In this document: positions 42,053-52,076 of the stretch, one piece after another
Numbering within the stretch: the first letter of the stretch is position 1
Layout of the letters: each line of letters opens with the position of its first letter
Assembly (NCBI GenBank): GCA_963832945.1
Contig: CAWHVV010000006.1
Coordinates: forward strand, 248,001 to 312,000
DNA length: 64,000 bases
DNA from: JAFEDN01 sp963832945
Lineage (GTDB): Bacteria; Pseudomonadota; Gammaproteobacteria; Coxiellales; Coxiellaceae
Reading direction: 5' to 3'
Position numbers and translations under genes: made by a program
The notes under the pieces: generated by a model
Told to the model about the DNA's origin: nothing
Database searches by the model: none
Seen by the model: only the letters and a program-made list of their open reading frames with translations

Positions 42053-44029
42053 TCAACCGATTTCATCACAACTCGCCAATTCGGGATCCACGGACTTCTC
42101 TGGAAGAACATCCTCTCTGCGGGGAGCCGTATCGGTTGGAGCAACTTTTGTTTCCAGGGTGGGTTGACTGTTAGGGCTTGAGCCAGATTCCACGGGGACA
42201 CTTTGCGCCGGATTAACCACTGATGCAGTGGCTGGTGAAGCAGCTGGATCTCCTGAGCGGTGACCGGCAGCCGACAGTTTCTCCATCTCCCGCAATAACG
42301 GATCGGGTTCAAACGAACGCAATAGAAATCCCATTTGTGTTGGCTTGCGGTTAAAAGGCTGCATATGTAATTGGGTAATGGGATAGTCTCCTGGTATGCG
42401 GACATAACAAATCAGGTTATTGAGTTGCAAAATTTCAGAGGGCGACACGACCGGCTTTTGGACTTCTATTTTCTGAATGGAAACACCGTCACGAATGGTA
42501 TTGGCTCCATACGAAATCCCTTCGCGGACTTCTTCAATGACCGTTTCGCCCAGATTTTTTGACGACCACAGGGCAATCTCGGGATCCGGTGCACGAAACA
42601 TAAATCGCGTGCTTAATGAGGATGAAATTTCCCGTCCCCCTTCAAAACCGTAAGTCCTGGCTAATTGCGCCGCACTTTGCACTCCAATCACAAAACAGCC
42701 GCCAAATTTACGGGCTTCGGCCAATCCGCTGGTTAAATAAGGCAATTGTTGCAGGCTGCCCAATTCATCCAGGATCACCCAGACCCGGCGCTTAGGATTT
42801 TCCGGCAAACTTAGCAGCGCATTCACCGCAATATCCAGCCAGGCCGAGATCAGCGGTTTAAGGGACTCGTGGCGATCACCTGTGGAACTGATAAACAACC
42901 ATTCCGCACCGCCCTCATGGTGGATCCATTGACGAATGGAAAAAGGATCAGTTTCATCGCGGATATAACACAGTGATTTTAAATACGTCGCCAACACGGA
43001 TTTAATCGAAATCGCGGTTTTTTCAGTTTTTTCGGACATGAGGCTTTCCGCTTCCGTCCCCTTTAATAATTCCTGTAACTGTCCGACGTTGGACGTCAGT
43101 AACGTTTTCAATAACGGCAAAATTTTGGCACGGGGGTCCCGGTGCAGGCGAGACGTAGCGGCGGCAAAGATGGTGCGGGCGGCATTGACCCAGAAAGGGT
43201 CTTGCGCCGTGGCCGCCATCGGAATTAAGGCGGCTGCCAGATTCTCATAATCGGTTTTATCCCGGCATTCCCCCCAGATGCTCCAGTCTGCGCCGCGTTG
43301 ATCCAGGGGATTCAGTAACTTGTCCTGATCCGGCTGGTAAAACTGACTGACCAGGCTGCAACTTTTATCGTAGACGATGGCGCGCTCACCCCGCTCACGG
43401 ATATGATCCAGTAATTCTTTAATCACCGTGGATTTTCCGGTGCCGGTGGTGCCGTGTATCAGGATATGTTGTAATTCGGCGTCTTTGGGCAGTGGCAGGC
43501 GTTCCCGGCCAAAGACCAGATGAGAAGCGCCACTCTTCCCGGCAGCAATTTTTTGCGTGACCACCGCAGCGTCACACAATCGATCACCTTTGAGGGGTTT
43601 ATTAGCGGTATAGGCTTCACCCCGTTTTTTTAACCAAATGAGTACCCCAACGACTGACAACACCCAAACGATCAATCCTACCCACAAACTATCGTAACCA
43701 GCCGCCTGTAATTGAGCGACATTCTCCTGCACAAAGGGAGCCGCCAAAATCTGCCCTACGGTCGCTTTCATCGTTTGCCCGCTGGGAAAGACAAATGTTT
43801 GCTGAAAGTGACTATTTTTGACCAATAAATTCAATTCAGCCAACAGCCATTCCCGGCCAATCCATCGAGCCTCCCGCGGGGTGATGAGAAAAAACCAGTT
43901 AACTGCCGCTAAAAGACCGACGGGTAACAGCCACCAGGTTACTTTTTGAAACACTTGGCTGATCATCCGCAGATTGTGTAAGATAACCTGACCACCGCGT
44001 GTTGTATTTTTAATAGAATGCCTTTTCAT
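42053..44029 (-). CDS. traD: TraD type IV coupling protein
   Basis: A hexameric inner-membrane ATPase that links the relaxosome to the transfer channel. Two membrane helices lie in the first 140 residues (WWLLPVGLLAAVNWFFLI; LWVGLIVWVLSVVGVLIWL). The motor domain has Walker A GTTGTGKST (about 193-201) and Walker B VWVILDEL, with GGCFVIGVQSAAQL after it. The C-terminal tail is Pro/Ser-rich. The ATG at 44029 follows AGAGGGC; a TTG seven codons earlier is less likely. About 660 residues is slightly shorter than F TraD. It starts about 95 bp from the divergent gene at 44124, so it probably has its own promoter in that gap. Confidence 0.95.
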   Translation of the reverse strand: MKRHSIKNTTRGGQVILHNLRMISQVFQKVTWWLLPVGLLAAVNWFFLITPREARWIGREWLLAELNLLVKNSHFQQTFVFPSGQTMKATVGQILAAPFVQENVAQLQAAGYDSLWVGLIVWVLSVVGVLIWLKKRGEAYTANKPLKGDRLCDAAVVTQKIAAGKSGASHLVFGRERLPLPKDAELQHILIHGTTGTGKSTVIKELLDHIRERGERAIVYDKSCSLVSQFYQPDQDKLLNPLDQRGADWSIWGECRDKTDYENLAAALIPMAATAQDPFWVNAARTIFAAATSRLHRDPRAKILPLLKTLLTSNVGQLQELLKGTEAESLMSEKTEKTAISIKSVLATYLKSLCYIRDETDPFSIRQWIHHEGGAEWLFISSTGDRHESLKPLISAWLDIAVNALLSLPENPKRRVWVILDELGSLQQLPYLTSGLAEARKFGGCFVIGVQSAAQLARTYGFEGGREISSSLSTRFMFRAPDPEIALWSSKNLGETVIEEVREGISYGANTIRDGVSIQKIEVQKPVVSPSEILQLNNLICYVRIPGDYPITQLHMQPFNRKPTQMGFLLRSFEPDPLLREMEKLSAAGHRSGDPAASPATASVVNPAQSVPVESGSSPNSQPTLETKVAPTDTAPRREDVLPEKSVDPELASCDEIG

Positions 44030-44123
44030 ACCCAGCCCTCTTGATGACAAGCTAATAAGTTGATAAAATACGGAAAATTAAATAAAAAACTTTCTTGTCT
44101 GCTTTTTTTAGGAGGAAAAGGGT

Positions 44124-44849
44124 ATGCAAAAAAATCAAAGAATAGCTATTTCCATTTTGTTGGAGAAATATCAAAAATTGCTTCCCCGACTGAAAAAATA
44201 CTGGATTATTGCTTTGATAATCGCTTTGCCTAATTTTATTTTTATACCTTTTCTGCTTGGCAAAATTTTTCATGTTCATCAGATTACCTCTTTATTATTA
44301 GTTAGCATCGTGATGGGTTGGAGTACTTTACTGAGCCAAATTATTTCATTAACTATTTTCCTGCATCCAAAAATTAAGACTTTTACTAATACTGTTATAA
44401 AAAAAGATAATCGGCTGGAAGATTTTTTACTAAATTTTTGGAAAAACTTAAAAAGAAGAGTACTTATTTTTTCTATAATGAGTGGAAGTTTTCTTTTTTG
44501 GATTTTTATTGTCTTATGGCAAAAACCCGAAGACGATGGCTCATCAAGGATCATCAGTTTGGGTGATGTGATAGGAGTGCTGTTCTTTTGTTTTTTTCTT
44601 TCAGCACTGACTTTCAAAATATCTAATATGATCATAAATCATTTCCTGAAAATTAAGCTTAATTTTAAACATAATGCTCTTTCTTCACTTGAAGATTTCC
44701 AAGAGTACCAGGCTTCATTCAACCAACCCTCTAAAAATGAAGCAAACGACTCTGTTGATAAAGTCTGGACTAGCTGGGATCATGATCCAATGAATCCCGC
44801 CAGTGCAGAATATCAATCCACTTTTCACCGATGGAACCAGGATACTTAA
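44124..44849 (+). CDS. Polytopic membrane protein in the traG-traD gap (candidate entry exclusion)
   Basis: 241 residues after AGGAGGAAAAGG. About four hydrophobic helices lie in the first 180 residues (WIIALIIALPNFIFIPFLLG, ITSLLLVSIVMGWSTLLSQI, VLIFSIMSGSFLFWIFIVLW, VIGVLFFCFFLSALTFKI), followed by a soluble tail. It is AT-rich and runs opposite to the tra operon, overlapping the end of traG by 4 bp. In F the traS/traT exclusion genes occupy the same slot, and TraS is also a small inner-membrane protein; the exclusion role is inferred from position and topology only. The conserved-looking C-terminus (DPMNPASAEYQSTFHRWNQ) is unexplained. Confidence 0.65.
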   Translation: MQKNQRIAISILLEKYQKLLPRLKKYWIIALIIALPNFIFIPFLLGKIFHVHQITSLLLVSIVMGWSTLLSQIISLTIFLHPKIKTFTNTVIKKDNRLEDFLLNFWKNLKRRVLIFSIMSGSFLFWIFIVLWQKPEDDGSSRIISLGDVIGVLFFCFFLSALTFKISNMIINHFLKIKLNFKHNALSSLEDFQEYQASFNQPSKNEANDSVDKVWTSWDHDPMNPASAEYQSTFHRWNQDT

Positions 44850-47602
44850 TCCTTGTTAGGTTCAAGTTTATTGACATCACTTCTAAATACCCCCGTTTCT
44901 TTTCGAATATCTTCTTGATGTTTTTTAATCCGATGATTTTCAGTTGTATTAGTTTGTTCTAATTTTTCTTGGTTTTCGTTCAAACTTCGAGTTTGTTCGA
45001 TAATTAATTTTCCTACTCCCTCAGCAGGGCTTTTATCAATAATATCTTTCCTTTCAAGTCCAGCCTCATGTGCTTGAGATTTTATTTTTTCATGTTCGTG
45101 ATGATAAATAATTTCAGGACTACTATTTTTTTCACTTTGATTTAAGGCTTGCTCATTGACTCGGTCAATTTCTTCTATTTTTTTCAAAGAAGAATTATCA
45201 GCTTGATGAAATTCCTCAAAATATTTTTGTACTTTTTCTTGCACAAATTCGTCAGCCAATTTTTGACCTTCTTGTGGGTGATCAACCATGATTTTTTCAA
45301 TCGATCTTAAATCATGGGCTTTGTGTTGCAGATCATTCATAAATTCTTGAGTTGCATTAGTGTTGATACTTGCCGCTTGTTCTTCAGAAATACTCGCTAT
45401 CTTTCGATAAGTATCGGATTGCTGGAATTGTGCAGAAGCCTGCTGTTGTTCCTGGTGAGTACGATCTAAAGACGTTGATATATTATCCAATATGCGTTGG
45501 CCTTCTTCCGTACTCGCCCGATAATGCCCTTCAGCCACACCACGGAATACACTCTCCATATTGTGCGCATCACCTGTGGAATGGGTATCACTTTCAGCTT
45601 GAGAAAAGGATTGCTGCTCAGAATGAGTTTGAGTCCATGACCACTTGGCGCCAATCTCACCACCGATGGAAAGACCTGTACCGCCTTTTTTACCTATGCT
45701 ACCCTGGCCACTGACTCCAGCATCGATCTGCCGATTGTGTGAAGCAGACTCGGAAGCACTATGTTCTTCGCTGAGTCGGTGACTATCTTGTTGTAAATCG
45801 TTTAAAGCCTGCATGTCGGCAGCACCTTGACTGGTAACGAAAGATGAACCACTGGCTTCTGATAAAGCCTGATGACGGCTAAGTTCATACACACCCCGTT
45901 CTGCTGCTGAAATGGATTCGTTATAGGCTTTTTGGTGACTCAATGCTGCGGAATAGGCTTTATCGGCTTGTTCTGTGGCGCTGCTGCGAATCGCTTCAGA
46001 CCAGTTAATTTGCGTAGCCAAACTGGAAACGGCTGGCTGATTATTCATCACGACGGAACCGTCGGCGGTCATGGTAATCGTGGAGCCTCCCGGCATTTGG
46101 TCGGTTACTGACCCTGACGCCGTTCGCGCCGTGTCGTCAAAATGATTGGCCGATGTGTTATAAGCATTGTGCGTGCTAAAGCTGGTGCTGGCTAAATTGA
46201 AGCTGCCGACGGCGGCTTCTCCGGCGCTGGCCGTAGCGCTGGATTGCACCGAGCCGCCGACATATTGGCCTAAATGCGACAAGGCGTGATGCAGCCCCGT
46301 GACCAGGCTGGTGGCAATCAACGGCACGCTCAGCGAAATATAACCCGCTAAACCGGCCATATCCGAGTTGACCTGCGCCAATCCCGATTGCGCCACCAGA
46401 GTTAAACCCTGTAATCCATCGCCTAAATTAATCGCCCCAAGACTACGATGTTGCGCATAAAAATTTATATACAAATTGATGATGGCATAGAGAGGGGCCC
46501 ACAGTTGCAACCAGAGTAAGGAATACGCATATTGCCGTAGCACCGCGAGGCCGAATGGAAACAGGATTAACAGGAAAATAAACACAAAAGACCCGTATAA
46601 AATCCCTTCAAAGATATTTTTTAATAATGGCAGCCAGTAAGCCGCCATATCACCCATCGTGCGATTGGAGATTCGGTTTTGTTGTTGGGCTTTATTAAAG
46701 GCATAACCCTCCAGGGCCGCCGGCGCATTGGTTTGAGCGCTCCAATTGAGTAAACCGCTTTGAATGGCGTTCGCCATCATATTTTGCTGCATCAAATCCG
46801 ACGCATTTTCGGATAAATCGGTCAGGAAGCTGTAACTGAGCGGCAGGTATTTTAACAGTTGGGTCCTGGCTTCGGTTTCTTCAGGAAATAACCGTGCGGC
46901 GTAGCGACCTTCGGCCTGAGTAATGGCGGCTTGCCAATCCTGATTCAAAGAAGCGACACCTTCCCGGCAAGTGACCACCGTCTGGTTATATAAAAACGCC
47001 CGCGCGGGAGAAGCGTGTTCCGTCACAAACTGCCAGATGTGGGGTGCAGTAAATAATTCCTGCGAAGAATATTTATGTAATAGCAAATCATAAAACACAC
47101 ATTGATGAATAAAGCCCTGTAAATTTTTCTCAAAATCCGGATCCGTGACCTGAAAAGTGCTGGCCGCCGTCACCAGGTTAGACGCCATCACCATACCGGT
47201 CTGTCCATACCGCAAATCATCCGGCAACGAAAAATTCTGCTCCATCAATTGAGTTAATCCATCACCGATAGCCGTGGTGACATTGGCTAACCATGCCAAA
47301 CCTAACGGCACATTATCCACCGCATACACTTTACCCTGTTGCACGCGATCAATAATGTTGACGGTCGCCTTCGGCAAAAACAGCACATAAAACGCCATAA
47401 AATAGAGCCCAATCCAACCGACACCCACCATTAAATCCCGTTTAAAGATGAGTTTGGCAATTGCCCACGTACCGGCTAACAGAATGCTGATATGAATGAG
47501 CGTTTTAAAAGTAGAATCTCCCATGGCGGCGGCGATGGCGTTGAAGATTTCCCTTAAAATATCACCGTTGCCGTAGGTGATCACTGCAATTTCCTGAGCC
47601 AT
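44846..47602 (-). CDS. traG: TraG mating-pair stabilisation / pilus assembly protein
   Basis: About 918 residues. Membrane helices lie in the first 60 residues and around 330-470 (GSFVFIFLLILFPFGLAVL, YISLSVPLIATSLVTGLHHA). A long, Ser/Gln/Glu-rich, largely helical C-terminal region follows, as in F TraG, where the N-terminal part assembles pili and the C-terminal part stabilises mating pairs and recognises TraS. AGSGSVTDQMPGGST-like and Ser-rich stretches are typical TraG_N ends. The ATG at 47602 is preferred, with GGGAG upstream; the frame starts two codons earlier at a TTG. Confidence 0.9.
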   Translation of the reverse strand: MAQEIAVITYGNGDILREIFNAIAAAMGDSTFKTLIHISILLAGTWAIAKLIFKRDLMVGVGWIGLYFMAFYVLFLPKATVNIIDRVQQGKVYAVDNVPLGLAWLANVTTAIGDGLTQLMEQNFSLPDDLRYGQTGMVMASNLVTAASTFQVTDPDFEKNLQGFIHQCVFYDLLLHKYSSQELFTAPHIWQFVTEHASPARAFLYNQTVVTCREGVASLNQDWQAAITQAEGRYAARLFPEETEARTQLLKYLPLSYSFLTDLSENASDLMQQNMMANAIQSGLLNWSAQTNAPAALEGYAFNKAQQQNRISNRTMGDMAAYWLPLLKNIFEGILYGSFVFIFLLILFPFGLAVLRQYAYSLLWLQLWAPLYAIINLYINFYAQHRSLGAINLGDGLQGLTLVAQSGLAQVNSDMAGLAGYISLSVPLIATSLVTGLHHALSHLGQYVGGSVQSSATASAGEAAVGSFNLASTSFSTHNAYNTSANHFDDTARTASGSVTDQMPGGSTITMTADGSVVMNNQPAVSSLATQINWSEAIRSSATEQADKAYSAALSHQKAYNESISAAERGVYELSRHQALSEASGSSFVTSQGAADMQALNDLQQDSHRLSEEHSASESASHNRQIDAGVSGQGSIGKKGGTGLSIGGEIGAKWSWTQTHSEQQSFSQAESDTHSTGDAHNMESVFRGVAEGHYRASTEEGQRILDNISTSLDRTHQEQQQASAQFQQSDTYRKIASISEEQAASINTNATQEFMNDLQHKAHDLRSIEKIMVDHPQEGQKLADEFVQEKVQKYFEEFHQADNSSLKKIEEIDRVNEQALNQSEKNSSPEIIYHHEHEKIKSQAHEAGLERKDIIDKSPAEGVGKLIIEQTRSLNENQEKLEQTNTTENHRIKKHQEDIRKETGVFRSDVNKLEPNKD

Positions 47603-47633
47603 TTTCAATTCTCCCTAAAAAACTGTGTTTTGA

Positions 47634-49046
47634 TTAATGCCGTAACCGATCTGCCCATTGCAGGGTATTCGACATTTGTGACGATAATTCGCCCGCGAGC
47701 ATTTGTTCGATGGTTTGGGTTTGGTTGATCAGTTGCGCCGCCAGGCTGATTTGTGAAGTCGCGTTGCGTTGTGCTGAAAGGACACCCGCACGCGCCTGAT
47801 TGATCCCCTGTTCAAACGGCTCCATGATGGATTCAGGGTATTGCAGGCTACTGACGCTGGTGTGCACCACGGATAAATTTTCATCGAGATATTGAAATAA
47901 AATATCAGTGGCGATCACATCGGAAAAACTGACAATATCCAGTACTTTTTTATCGCCGACAAAGGCGCTTTCCACGTTCAGCATTTTATAGAGCGGTATC
48001 CGTGTGGTTTGCAATAAACCCATTTCGGCTGGCGTCAACGCCGTATCGGTCAAGATTTTATTGGTCATGTCCTGCAGTAGCTGAGACACCTGCTTCTGCA
48101 ATCCGGAATCCGGCGAAATAGTTAACGTTTTTACGGCTGGATTTAAACAGCCTTCGGCATTGGTCGAATCACAGACATAGACTTTAGCCGTTCCGCCGTG
48201 CAATAAAGCTTTCAATAATTGATTATCGGAGCTCAAAGACGCCAGGACTTTAAACTGGTGGCCAGCGTCATCACTGGAACCTCCCTGTAAAATGAGCGTA
48301 CCGGATAACGACATGAGTAATTCTGCCAACTCCGGATCGCTGCTCAAAAACGAATTTTTCTGTAATGCCTTCCAGGCAATGTTACCATTCGCCAGCAACA
48401 TGTTTTGATAGTTGGGATCGTTTTGCGCCCGATTGAGCATTTGGGTCATACCGCCGCCGGTACTGCATTGCTGACGCGCCGCTGCCCAATCCGTAAATAA
48501 TCCTTTGCTGTTACCGATATCCTCGCAGACCTGTTGCTGGGCTGCATGGGTTTTCGGCCAAACCGTACCGACTAATCCGGCGGCGGTTTCACAGGAATTG
48601 ATATTGGCGTTATTGATGGTATTTGCTATCGTGTTGATATATTTCATCACGTTAGCGATTTCCGGTGTGACACTTTCCAGGGCTAAATTGAAGGCATAAC
48701 CCATCGAATTATTGATAATGTTATTCATCAAATTGACGAGTTGCTGGGAATCAATAAACGAAAATCCCCCGGTAAATAAATCGATGCCGCCGCAACCCGA
48801 ACGAAAACCCGGCAACTGCACCTGCGCAATTTGCACATCGCGAACACTGTCTCTCGCAAATAAACTGCCGCCACTGTAATAGCCAGCCTCCTGCCCGGAA
48901 TACGCATTGGGCGCGGTGGTATTGTCGGAAAATCCCAGGTCATTAAAAAAATTATTCAAATCGGAATTGACACTGGCAAACGTGGTAACGGTGATAAAAG
49001 AAAACAACGAGAAAATAAGGCATTTTTTTATCAATGGGTATTTCAT
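47634..49046 (-). CDS. traH: TraH conjugal pilus assembly protein
   Basis: 470 residues with a signal peptide (about 1-24). Conserved TraH features are the N-terminal NNFFNDLGF, GQEAGYYSGGSLFARD and LPGFRSGCGGIDLFTGGFSF. A Cys pair lies in the middle (NINSCETAAGLV, AAQQQVCEDIG), with a helical C-terminus. It is a periplasmic/outer-membrane-associated protein needed for pilus extension. Its start overlaps the traF stop by 4 bp, indicating translational coupling. Confidence 0.95.
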   Translation of the reverse strand: MKYPLIKKCLIFSLFSFITVTTFASVNSDLNNFFNDLGFSDNTTAPNAYSGQEAGYYSGGSLFARDSVRDVQIAQVQLPGFRSGCGGIDLFTGGFSFIDSQQLVNLMNNIINNSMGYAFNLALESVTPEIANVMKYINTIANTINNANINSCETAAGLVGTVWPKTHAAQQQVCEDIGNSKGLFTDWAAARQQCSTGGGMTQMLNRAQNDPNYQNMLLANGNIAWKALQKNSFLSSDPELAELLMSLSGTLILQGGSSDDAGHQFKVLASLSSDNQLLKALLHGGTAKVYVCDSTNAEGCLNPAVKTLTISPDSGLQKQVSQLLQDMTNKILTDTALTPAEMGLLQTTRIPLYKMLNVESAFVGDKKVLDIVSFSDVIATDILFQYLDENLSVVHTSVSSLQYPESIMEPFEQGINQARAGVLSAQRNATSQISLAAQLINQTQTIEQMLAGELSSQMSNTLQWADRLRH

Positions 49047-49879
49047 GGTTTTTTCTCCGGTGATTCTGCTTGTTGGGCTATCGTGAGCAATCTTTGTCGC
49101 AATTCTTCTTCACTGAGCAATCCATAACTGACTGGTATGATTCGACGGGTTTTAGGATCAGCAGTAAATAATGCCGGTTCTACAGTCGCTTTAAGCCGAA
49201 CTGCCTGACCCTGATCCGAAGGGGAATTGGGAAACTCCGGCAACGAAATCCCATCCGTCGTGATGGGAATCACATTTAAACCGTAACGGGATGAAAAGTC
49301 CTTTAAAATGGGTGCGAATCGCTGACAATAGGGACAGGTGCTACGATAAAAAAAGAATAGCCCATTATGCTGGGCAAATTGGTGGATAGCCGCATTTTCC
49401 TGTTGACGGGCCTGATCCAGGTCAATTTGTTTAGCGAGATTATTCGTCGGATGTTGCAGAGAAAAATCCAACTCGGGATAGTTGAGCAGCACACTTTTCC
49501 AAACATCCGCAAAACGCTGTGCGCGTTCTCCGAGTTGATTTTGTAAGGCAATATACTGACGGATATGATCTTCCGTCGGATTTAAAATCGCCTGATCCAG
49601 GGTTTGCTGGACTTGATGGTGCAAAGCGTCCATCGTGGCAATGGGATCACTGGTCACCGTCGAATCGGGAGAGACAGTTTGATCTTCTTCAGGATCCTGA
49701 TACCAATGCCAACCCACCGCCCGTTCTTCCCAGAAATTATCGGCTTTTGCTGAAGACGGCAGGCACCAGACCATCACGAACCAGATCAATACAACGGTAC
49801 ATTTCCAACTGAAACTGATCAGCACATAGCGCAGTAACTTTTTTTGATTTTTTTCATCCGTCAAAACAGAATAGCTCAT
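49043..49879 (-). CDS. traF: TraF pilus assembly protein (thioredoxin-like)
   Basis: 278 residues. A signal sequence ends around SSAKA (residue 46) after a hydrophobic core (VVLIWFVMVWCL). WEERAVGWHWYQDP is the standard TraF start. The thioredoxin-like domain has CPYC at 182-185 (FFYRSTCPYCQRFAPILKDF); many F-type TraF proteins lack this redox pair, so it may catalyse disulfides in the Cys-rich TraU and TraH. It overlaps both neighbours by 4 bp. Confidence 0.95.
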   Translation of the reverse strand: MSYSVLTDEKNQKKLLRYVLISFSWKCTVVLIWFVMVWCLPSSAKADNFWEERAVGWHWYQDPEEDQTVSPDSTVTSDPIATMDALHHQVQQTLDQAILNPTEDHIRQYIALQNQLGERAQRFADVWKSVLLNYPELDFSLQHPTNNLAKQIDLDQARQQENAAIHQFAQHNGLFFFYRSTCPYCQRFAPILKDFSSRYGLNVIPITTDGISLPEFPNSPSDQGQAVRLKATVEPALFTADPKTRRIIPVSYGLLSEEELRQRLLTIAQQAESPEKKP

Positions 49880-50403
49880 GACGGCCTCACTTGCGCTAAA
49901 AGCCGTTCTGCGACGACAGCATTGTCGCCCCGATCAGCCACGATTCGCAAAGCGGCTTCCAAACCGACGTCTCCGCTGACCACATCGTAGATGTCAGGAT
50001 GCCAGCAGCTTTGATTCGGCAAACACGGCCTTAATACGGTCGGATGAACAACCACCACCGTCGGCGCTTGCACAATGTGGTATTGCCGGAATAATCGCGG
50101 ATCAACCACCACACCGCCTTGACCCTCATGGGATAAAGCCGCCACCGCTTGTTGCGTTTTTGTGAAAGAATTGTCGACTAATCCTTGAATTATCAGCGGG
50201 GCATGAATCTTTTGAGCCTGTGCCGACCATTGCTGTAGACTTTCTTTCGGCATCGAGAATGAAACGAAGATATAAACAGAATCATGGACGACTGGCGCGG
50301 ATGAGGGATCTTGTTCTTTATCAGCAGACAAGGCCATACCTGCCAGGCACCATAACATGGTAATGATACACACTACCATTGCTAATCTAAATAAAAATTC
50401 CAT
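49876..50403 (-). CDS. trbC: TrbC pilin assembly protein
   Basis: 175 residues, type-F TrbC. It has an N-terminal signal/anchor (LAMVVCIITMLWCLAGMALS), then VYIFVSFSMPKESLQQWSAQ, then LIIQGLVDNSFTKTQQAV, GGVVVDPRLFRQYHI and APTVVV, a thioredoxin-like periplasmic fold without the CxxC pair. It pairs with TraW in pilus assembly. The stop overlaps the traF start directly, leaving no room for the traN gene often found here. Confidence 0.93.
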   Translation of the reverse strand: MEFLFRLAMVVCIITMLWCLAGMALSADKEQDPSSAPVVHDSVYIFVSFSMPKESLQQWSAQAQKIHAPLIIQGLVDNSFTKTQQAVAALSHEGQGGVVVDPRLFRQYHIVQAPTVVVVHPTVLRPCLPNQSCWHPDIYDVVSGDVGLEAALRIVADRGDNAVVAERLLAQVRPS

Positions 50404-50430
50404 AGCGTTACCTCCTGATGTGTTGATGAA

Positions 50431-51420
50431 TTATTCTGTGAAACAACAATTGCGCTTGCGAAAAATTAAATAACCGTAATTTTCAGTACTGATCGGTGGT
50501 TCTAACATCGACCCCCATAACATCGTTGTCCGTCCAAAGGGTTGACAACCAGTCGGCGTCACGGTCGGAATCGGATTGACCATCTGATAACGGTAGCGGG
50601 ATTTCGGTAAGGTCATCGTCGTATGCGCACTGCATAAATCCCCGATGCTGCTATCCGCCATCAATCCCAGACGATGCAATTTGTAAATCAGCCGCTCACT
50701 CAATAAGACTGTACCTTGTACGCCGCCGATGTATTCACCCACTGATCCCGTTAAGGGATACATCGTGCCTTGCGCACCGGCACACCAGAATAATTCGTCA
50801 TTCGGTAGCCAGGTCGAAGCAGAGATGGCATCCACACTGCACGCTGCCTGCATCGGTAAATTGTTAAATAACAGCGTTTCAGGAAATAGAATCAACGCCA
50901 GACTTTCATCTTCCCAGGTCGGATCTAACTCACTCAAATACGTCAGCATGGGAGTACCAGAATCCGCACAGCGTGGCGCAGGAATACCGAGCATTTGCAT
51001 GATCGGAAAATGGTAAGCGTGGACATAAAAAAATCCGGTATTTTGGTTGGGATCGTCCACCGCCACTGCGCCGTCATTCGGCGATTCCATCAGGGGGATG
51101 CCGCCTAAATTGACCAAACAATAGGGCGAGCGGGTCACATCAATCAGCTCCATCGGTTCCCAATAGCCCACCGAGACACCGACATCCGGAAAAGGAAAAC
51201 TCCCACACATGCAAATCGTATCGGGCGGATTGACGGTGTCCGGATTAACTCCCTTCATCACCGGGGTCGAGCCAATGGTGATCGGGAATAAACAATCCCA
51301 GCAGATGTCCGTAACTGGATTGATGAGCCGACCGGTACACGGAGTGATACCGGCGACAGCAGCCGAAATCCACCCACTGATTCCGGTGAGCAGCAAAAGC
51401 GTTTTTAACCACCGTTTCAT
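50431..51420 (-). CDS. traU: TraU conjugal transfer protein
   Basis: 329 residues with a signal peptide (MKRWLKTLLLLTGISGWIS, cleavage near AAVA). The mature part is Cys-rich, with CTGRLINPVTDICWDCLFPI, CMCGSF, MLGIPAPRCADSG, DELFWCAGAQGTMYPLTG and the C-terminal CQPFGRTT. TraU is a periplasmic protein of the core channel/pilus, essential for DNA transfer. The disulfides probably need TraF. Its start overlaps the traW stop by 4 bp. Confidence 0.95.
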   Translation of the reverse strand: MKRWLKTLLLLTGISGWISAAVAGITPCTGRLINPVTDICWDCLFPITIGSTPVMKGVNPDTVNPPDTICMCGSFPFPDVGVSVGYWEPMELIDVTRSPYCLVNLGGIPLMESPNDGAVAVDDPNQNTGFFYVHAYHFPIMQMLGIPAPRCADSGTPMLTYLSELDPTWEDESLALILFPETLLFNNLPMQAACSVDAISASTWLPNDELFWCAGAQGTMYPLTGSVGEYIGGVQGTVLLSERLIYKLHRLGLMADSSIGDLCSAHTTMTLPKSRYRYQMVNPIPTVTPTGCQPFGRTTMLWGSMLEPPISTENYGYLIFRKRNCCFTE

Positions 51421-52076
51421 GGTTTCACCTCGCTGATTTCCAATTGGCTTCCCACCTGAGTCACGATGGCGGGAATTTGCGTGATCTGTAATTTTTGAGT
51501 CAGCCGCCCGTCCTGATCAAAATACACGTGTTTTTGAGGAAAATGTGATTGAACCTGACTCATGGAGCCATTGACCAAAATCAATAAAGCCTGGCCTTTC
51601 AGGGCCTGATTCTGTTTCTGCGCCCAGGTCACCTGTTCCGGGTCATCGCCATTGAAAAAAATCAAAGCATTTTTTAAGCTGTTTTTTTCCAGGGGATTGA
51701 ATCGGGCGCTGGCCCTGACTACAATAGACCCGTTGGCAGATCGCACATCATGGGGAATAACGATGGACGGATCCCAAAACCACCGTCGAGCCTGGATTGT
51801 GGAACGCAATCCCCCGACCGGAGCCGGGCGATCCGCTGCAACCCTAACCGATTCCTGTTGCTGAAGCTGCCAACCCTGAAGGCTGCCGTCATCCAGTTTT
51901 TTCTGGATTTTTTGCTGCGCCATCGTGACAAAATCAGTCTCCGCAATCGGATAAGTCACACCCACGACACCTAAATCCTGGGCGAAAATCGATATCGATA
52001 AGCAGCATATACCTAAAAAACCTCCCAATACCCACAGGAGTAAAATTTTTCGATGACGGGGGTTATTGAGATTCAT
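51417..52076 (-). CDS. traW: TraW pilus assembly protein
   Basis: 219 residues. It has a short basic start, then a hydrophobic signal (ILLLWVLGGFLGICCLSISI), cleavage about residue 32, then LGVVGVTYPIAETDFVTMAQ, a typical TraW opening. RRWFWDPSIVIPHDVR and LIFFNGDDPEQVTWAQ follow. The C-terminus (KHVYFDQDGRLTQKLQITQI then PAIVTQ) matches the TraW/TrbC-like thioredoxin fold. The first 14 bases overlap trbI. Confidence 0.93.
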   Translation of the reverse strand: MNLNNPRHRKILLLWVLGGFLGICCLSISIFAQDLGVVGVTYPIAETDFVTMAQQKIQKKLDDGSLQGWQLQQQESVRVAADRPAPVGGLRSTIQARRWFWDPSIVIPHDVRSANGSIVVRASARFNPLEKNSLKNALIFFNGDDPEQVTWAQKQNQALKGQALLILVNGSMSQVQSHFPQKHVYFDQDGRLTQKLQITQIPAIVTQVGSQLEISEVKP

